Shown: piece after piece, positions 20,558-64,000 of the stretch
How the letters are laid out: every line of letters begins with the position of its first letter
How positions within the stretch are numbered: the first letter of the stretch is position 1
Source of the DNA: Paraspadella gotoi
Taxonomy: Eukaryota > Chaetognatha
Direction: 5' to 3'
Length of the DNA stretch: 64,000 bases
Assembly (NCBI GenBank): GCA_051294375.1
Contig: CM119265.1
Span: 9,431,126-9,495,125 of the forward strand
Program-made: the position numbers and the translations under genes
The notes under the pieces: model-generated
Seen by the model: only the letters and a program-made list of their open reading frames with translations
What the model was told of the DNA's origin: nothing
The model's database searches: none

Positions 20558-20628
<71 letters not shown>
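20424..20628. repeat. (GA)n microsatellite with interruptions
   Basis: About 200 bases of GA repeat broken by AAGAG, ACCATGAGGGG and AAAAATA. Confidence 0.95.
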
Positions 20629-20629
<1 letters not shown>

Positions 20630-20965
20630 AATGGAGGGGGAGAGGAAAAAAAAAATTCCAGATGCCTTGGCGGTTGAAGAGTTGTTGGGAAAGAGAAGAA
20701 GAAGAAGGAAGAAATTCTCTCTCGACGATTTTTGATGTTTTGGAGGCAGAATTTTTAACCTTTGGCGATTTTTTGTTAAAAATTTGTTTTTGCATTTTGA
20801 GGGGGAGGAAAGAAGAGGGGAGGGGAGGGGAGAGAGAGGGAGAGGGAGTGGGTTGGAAGTAGGCGAGGGGGGTGGCGGTTGGGGGAAGGGGGGGGGTTGG
20901 GGAGAGAGAGAAAAAGGGGATTGAGTTTCTGAGGTTTGATTCGAACCGTTGGATGATGAGTCTCG

Positions 20966-21065
<100 letters not shown>

Positions 21066-21268
21066 TCAGTCAGATGCGAAGCAAAAATGAAATAGAATAA
21101 TCTCTTGGTTTTTTTCGGGCAAAATTCCGTCGGGTGATGAGGGAACTGATATTGGCGATTTAAGGAAGTCTGATCGAGCACTTTGATAATCTATTGGGCA
21201 CTGTGATCGACGAAGTGTGAATGTGGCCGACGTTAGTTCATTGGCGTCATCATCGTATCTTTATCTTT

Positions 21269-21271
<3 letters not shown>

Positions 21272-21350
<79 letters not shown>

Positions 21351-21358
21351 CTCTCTCC
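21272..21358. repeat. (CT)n microsatellite, interrupted
   Basis: Two CT runs separated by TTCTCTTC. Confidence 0.9.
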
Positions 21359-22314
21359 CCCCCGCCGCATTTATACATATTTGACATTCTCTCTAATGAA
21401 TAACGTCGACGGCAAATCCGCCTTCAATCGAATCATAATAACAACTCTCACTTCTTTCTTTCTCTTTTATTTAATTGTCCTACTTAATATTTAATATTAA
21501 TTTCATTCGTTAAGTCGTAAATGTTTTCGTATTTGATGTGAGTCCTTATCCCAAACCCGATCGATCCTGACACACCAATTCTTTTTTTTTTTCTTCTTTT
21601 TTTTCAATTTTCTCATTGGTAATCTTTTCGATCTCTTTAACTCTTTGTTCAAACATCGGCAGTATGTATGTACATAGTTATTTTTTATGTACAACTAGTA
21701 AAATACAAAAGTGTTTACGTAAGCCTCTGGAGAGGTTCGCAGCTGCTGAAAACTTTTTTTGAATTTGTCAAGAAAAAGTTACTTGTGAGATTTGTTAAAA
21801 AAAAGTTTAAGATCTTCGATTGCTTAACATAACAGAGTTGATGTTGATTTTAAGAAGTCGTTCGGTTCACTATTTATATTACATTATGAATTGACTGAAT
21901 GAATGAATGAGTGATTTATTTAATTTAACAAACATTTTAAAAACTGCCAAATGCAATAGGATTGTCTCGCAGGCATCGCGTTTCTTGAAGATTCATTGGC
22001 ACTCCTCTCATTTCCCAAAAATGTCACCATCATCTAAGTATATTCGTCATTCAGCCCACTGCCCACCTTTTTAAGCAATCCTTTTTATAATTTTTTTTTA
22101 ACCAATTGTATGCAATAAATATCCAAAAGAGCTATTTTTATTCCTCCATTCAAAGGTTAAGGATTTCAGAAATGTTTAAATTTCCAAAGTTTTTCGAGAC
22201 AAAACTTGAAATTATTTTTGGCGTCGTTTTCGATTTCTCGACTCAATTCGGTTGATCATTTGTTTTTCTGGAATACTATTTATGCGCGACATAAATTCTC
22301 TACTGGAGTTGCCT

Positions 22315-22352
<38 letters not shown>

Positions 22353-22506
22353 CCTTTCCTGCGACCGGGGACTTGTGCCAACTCTTGTGCTATTGACTTG
22401 TACCCTACAACTTTTTTGCGCCTTCTGAAAAATCCTTGGACTTAGTCGTCGATGTCGTCGTTTTTGTCTTAACCTTTAAAATCCTAAATTTTATTCTTCT
22501 TTTTCT

Positions 22507-22549
<43 letters not shown>

Positions 22550-22723
22550 GCATTCCGCCTCGAATTTCTGCGATTGTTTCGATTTGTCACTGAGACTCTA
22601 AATCTGGGAGTGAGATTGTCCGAGGTTATCTCAAAGAACTTTGAGAGCAGAATCCCGCAAAATGAAAACAACGACGACGACGACAACAACAACAACAATA
22701 ACCACAACAACAACAACAACAAC
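22315..22723. repeat. Clustered trinucleotide repeats (GTC)n, (GTC)n, (AAC)n
   Basis: (GTC)n at 22315-22351 and 22508-22549, and (ACA/GAC)n at 22669-22723. Their translations (poly-Val, poly-Arg, poly-Asn) create spurious ORFs on both strands. Confidence 0.85.
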
Positions 22724-23448
22724 AGCTTAACTGGCCACCAAGAAAAAACTAAAAAAAGAGGAAGTTTTCACTCGAACTTCGTCTCCGTTTTTGTTTCTCT
22801 CCCTTTTCGTTTTTGTTTTATTTTTGCTTTTTTGTTTTTGTTTTGTTTCCTTTTTTTTTTTTTCGCCCAAATTTCCGCTTTTTGCTTAATTTCAAATTTT
22901 GGGGACGAAAGATCTCCAACTAATTTTAATTTCGTCGAAGAAGGTCACGTGACTCATGGCTAATTGAATCGTTTCAAAAATCCTTCCGGAGATAACACCC
23001 CCCCCCCAATAAAAAGGGTTCGACGATCTCGATAAGTTAAGTTAAGTTAAGTTAAGGGGCGCGAATCGTTTTTGGGACAAAAAGACTCGTTCTTCTTTTT
23101 TTTTCCTGGAGCTTTCCAAGATTGAAGGATTTCTTGGCGGGCGGGGCTCCTCCGGTGGATTAACGAAATATTATTAAAATCAGGCGGATACCAAAAAAAA
23201 AAATGATGAAAGAAACTATTCTACGTTTTCGTTCATTTCCTGTAAACAATAAATTCGAGTATTTAGTCTTATTCCGCTCCACCCAAATCACCGGAAAAAC
23301 TTTTTCTAGTTTTAATACATATTTTAACGGGCGAGATGCGTTCTTGGTCTGAGCTGAGGTAAAACAATTAGTATGTCGAGACAACTACGTGAGAACCCTA
23401 CGCTTAGGAGGGAAGGCGGATAAAAATGTTTCGACTCTCTCTTTCTCA

Positions 23449-23455
<7 letters not shown>

Positions 23456-23522
<67 letters not shown>

Positions 23523-23531
23523 CTCTCTCTG
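23456..23531. repeat. (GTCT)n and (CT)n microsatellite
   Basis: Starts with GTCT units and continues as interrupted CT. Confidence 0.85.
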
Positions 23532-23680
23532 ACTTACTTAATACTTACCTTCTCCGCTTTTTCTTTATCCAGGTTTTCCATAATCTTTTCCTCCTCCTCC
23601 TCTTCCTCCTCTTCCTCTTTCTTCCTCCTCCCAACACCTTTCTACCCCTTATCTCTTTTTCTCCCTCGACTTTCTTTTTT

Positions 23681-23682
<2 letters not shown>

Positions 23683-23768
<86 letters not shown>
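23683..23768. repeat. (CT)n microsatellite
   Basis: Two CT runs separated by a single CCTCT interruption. Confidence 0.9.
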
Positions 23769-23770
<2 letters not shown>

Positions 23771-23910
23771 TTTCTACTAGAAAAAAAATAGCAATCTTTT
23801 TATAAAAAAAATAATTGTGTTTTAAATTTTTTTCTTTTTGCGATTTCTGTTCATCGTCGAGGCTGTCGTCGTAACTCCCATAATCTAAAAGTGAACCTGA
23901 AAGATGTTTG

Positions 23911-23912
<2 letters not shown>

Positions 23913-23963
<51 letters not shown>

Positions 23964-23975
23964 AGAGAGAACCGC

Positions 23976-24008
<33 letters not shown>
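23913..24008. repeat. (GA)n microsatellite
   Basis: GA tract with one interruption, ACCGCACT; opposed in orientation to 23683-23768. Confidence 0.9.
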
Positions 24009-24009
<1 letters not shown>

Positions 24010-24439
24010 GACGTGACGTGAAATACGTGAAAAAAGACGCGAAGAAGTTTACTTTGCGTCGAATTTTCGTTTAAATCCGTGAATGATGTTTTCCCGACGG
24101 CAGCGAGAGAGTGGTGAGAACGGGGGAGCGGAAAAGCAACGAAGACTCGACGAATCAAGTAGATCGTCGGCGAAAATGCGAGTTTTGCCGGAAATTGACG
24201 ACGAATTTTTTTTTGACCGCTAGAAATTATTCCAATTGTATTATTTTTTGCCGAGAAATTGTGGCCAAACGCTATAAACAAAGATGCTACCCTGGTCGTC
24301 TTTCTGCCAATCTGTCAGTGACCCATTTGCGTCATCCGACTCGTCAATTCGCCGTCCCATTTCTGTCGACCCACTGCCCGCTGTTTGCCCACCCTCTCTC
24401 TGCCACTCCCTCTCCCCCGTCCCGACCGACTGCTGCTCA

Positions 24440-24620
24440 CTTTTTTTTCTTGTTTTGTTTATCTTTTATATTTTCTGTTTCGTTTTTTCTTGTTTTGTTT
24501 ATCTTTTCTCTCTTCTTTTTCCTTTGTTTTTTCTTGTTTGTTTATCTTTTCTCTCTTCTTTTTCCTTTGTTTTTTCTTGTTTTGTTTATCTTTTCTCTCT
24601 TCTTTTTCCTTTGTTTTTTC
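24440..24620. repeat. Pyrimidine-rich minisatellite (unit about 50 bp)
   Basis: Three tandem copies of a unit containing TTGTTTATCTTTTCTCTC, then TTCTTTTTCCTTTGTTTTTTC. They produce a repeated hydrophobic false translation. Confidence 0.8.
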
Positions 24621-24957
24621 TTATTTTCAGAGAGGATTTTTTCTTCTCTTTTTATTTACGGTTGAGTCACTCGTCCAGAAAAAAAGAAAAAAAGAAAATT
24701 TTCTCGCCGTTTCAGACGATAAATTTTTCTTCCCTCCCAATTTAGTTTTAAACTGAGTTTTACCTGCCTTAAATTTTCGAAAAGAAAGCAAATGAATGAC
24801 AGCAACCTAATGACGTAACGAAAGATGACGCTGACAATAACAACAACAACAATAACGTCAAGGATCTGATGACAGACTCGATGACAGCGACCCTGATTCA
24901 AGGATGTCGGCGGTTTTGATCTGGGAAGGAAGTTCACGTTTAAAGAAAAAATACACG

Positions 24958-25082
<125 letters not shown>

Positions 25083-25193
25083 GTGATCGTTCAAAAGTCG
25101 ATTGCCTCGAAAAATTTTCTGGAAATTGAATCGCGTTTCACGAGGGGAAAAAAATCTCTGATTCACAGAAATCGGGGGAGGTGGTCATCTCGT

Positions 25194-25196
<3 letters not shown>

Positions 25197-25235
<39 letters not shown>
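25197..25235. repeat. (CT)n microsatellite
   Basis: Uninterrupted CT run. Confidence 0.9.
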
Positions 25236-25238
<3 letters not shown>

Positions 25239-25845
25239 CTCTGGTTCACATCCTTCAGATTCGCTTAGCGTATTGAAATTTGCTGGGTTTTTTAACCAGT
25301 TAAAACAAAATATTGTTAGAAATTAATTTTAAGTGAAGTATTGTCGATTAAACGTTACATATGTAAATAAATTGTTTGTTTGTTATTAGAAAGATTAGAA
25401 ATAAAAATATTACCGACTAATAATAATACTTTGATGTTAAAAATATCATCACTTTGATTATTTTTTTTCCTGCGACTAAAAATATTGCGTGAAAAGTTTA
25501 AAATTGATTTTTGTTTTTTTCTTCGAGATAATTCGTGCAACTCAACCATTTTTTTTCCCGCAATTTTATTTTTGAAAGGTTTGAACTAAAAAAAAACTAC
25601 AAAAGACAACAAAAACTTCATTTTAACCGATCGACTTCCGCCCATTTTTTTTTTTTTTTCGTCAAGCGCCATTTTTCGTTCACCGGCGCCTCCAACGGAA
25701 TATTTTAACCGATCGGCCAAAAAAAAAAAAAAGCTCGTGTCTCAATCGGCCAAATCGCTTCGCCGACGAAAAGCGATCCTCTCCTTCGATCGCCTTATAA
25801 AACCCGGATTACTCGCTTGCCATCCGCCCACTCCGCTGCCCGCCC

Positions 25846-63642
<37,797 letters not shown>

Positions 63643-64000
63643 GTGAGGGTAGGGCGGGTGGTGGGGTGGTGGATGGTGGTGGAGCATGGTCAAAAGGGGG
63701 TTAGAGGGAAACAGGATTGGTTTTTTATTTCTGACGGGGTTGTGAAAAAAGAGATAGGGATTGTAATTGGCGAAAGCATTGAGGGGAAATATTGTTGGTA
63801 ACTGTGTAAATGAAGTTATTGCTGGGGTGGGTCGAATTTTAAAAAAAGTATCTCTGTGAGGCCTACTGGTCACCAATGAGCTATGGTGGGTTAATCACTT
63901 AATGTCTAATGTCTTGTAATCTAAATTTAAGATCTTTTTTTTTCTATAATAACTTATCAGTTGACGAGTTTCAGAAAATGAAAAACGTTTTTAATTTGTT

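Overview
The window is eukaryotic, from an invertebrate animal. Exons are short, GC-ending at third positions, bounded by GT/AG, and set in AT-rich introns full of microsatellites, mainly (CT)n/(GA)n. The recognisable genes are animal genes: ADF/cofilin, a neurexin/axotactin-type laminin-G protein and an extended synaptotagmin. Axotactin-type LamG proteins make an arthropod plausible, but the sequence alone does not settle the phylum.

Layout. 41-510 holds the last two exons of an ADF/cofilin gene, followed by its 3'UTR. 2905-14115 holds exons for a secreted LG-EGF module with its own signal peptide; exons 2-4 of this module appear three times in error-rich tandem blocks, along with antisense tRNA-Ala(CGC) genes. 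14116-25845 is about 11.7 kb of simple-sequence-rich DNA with no supported gene. 25846-27399 encodes a second signal peptide plus LG-EGF module. It is followed in the same phase by at least four laminin-G-like jelly-roll (LamGL) cassettes (28195-29867, 53738-59029, 60261-62374 and 62681-63642), and the gene runs off the right edge. The 24 kb between cassettes 1 and 2 holds a complete extended-synaptotagmin-like gene in two near-identical copies (34433-37982 and 47627-51175). Between these copies lie a decayed Ty3/gypsy retroelement (39.1-43.6 kb) and a second decayed, unidentified segment (44-47.2 kb). A tRNA-derived SINE occurs at 54.1 and 61.6 kb.

How the genes relate. Both LG-EGF modules end in phase 1, and the first shared LamGL exon starts in phase 1. 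They could therefore be alternative N-termini of one large gene driven by two promoters, or two tandem paralogues of which the first is incomplete. The E-Syt gene is an unrelated ER-plasma membrane lipid-transfer gene lying in the host intron on the same strand.

Quality caution. Six runs of N (10, 25, 547 or 586 bases), repeated blocks that differ almost only by short indels, and two E-Syt copies whose frames are broken at different places all point to unpolished long-read gap filling. Copy numbers of repeated blocks here should not be taken as real without read support.
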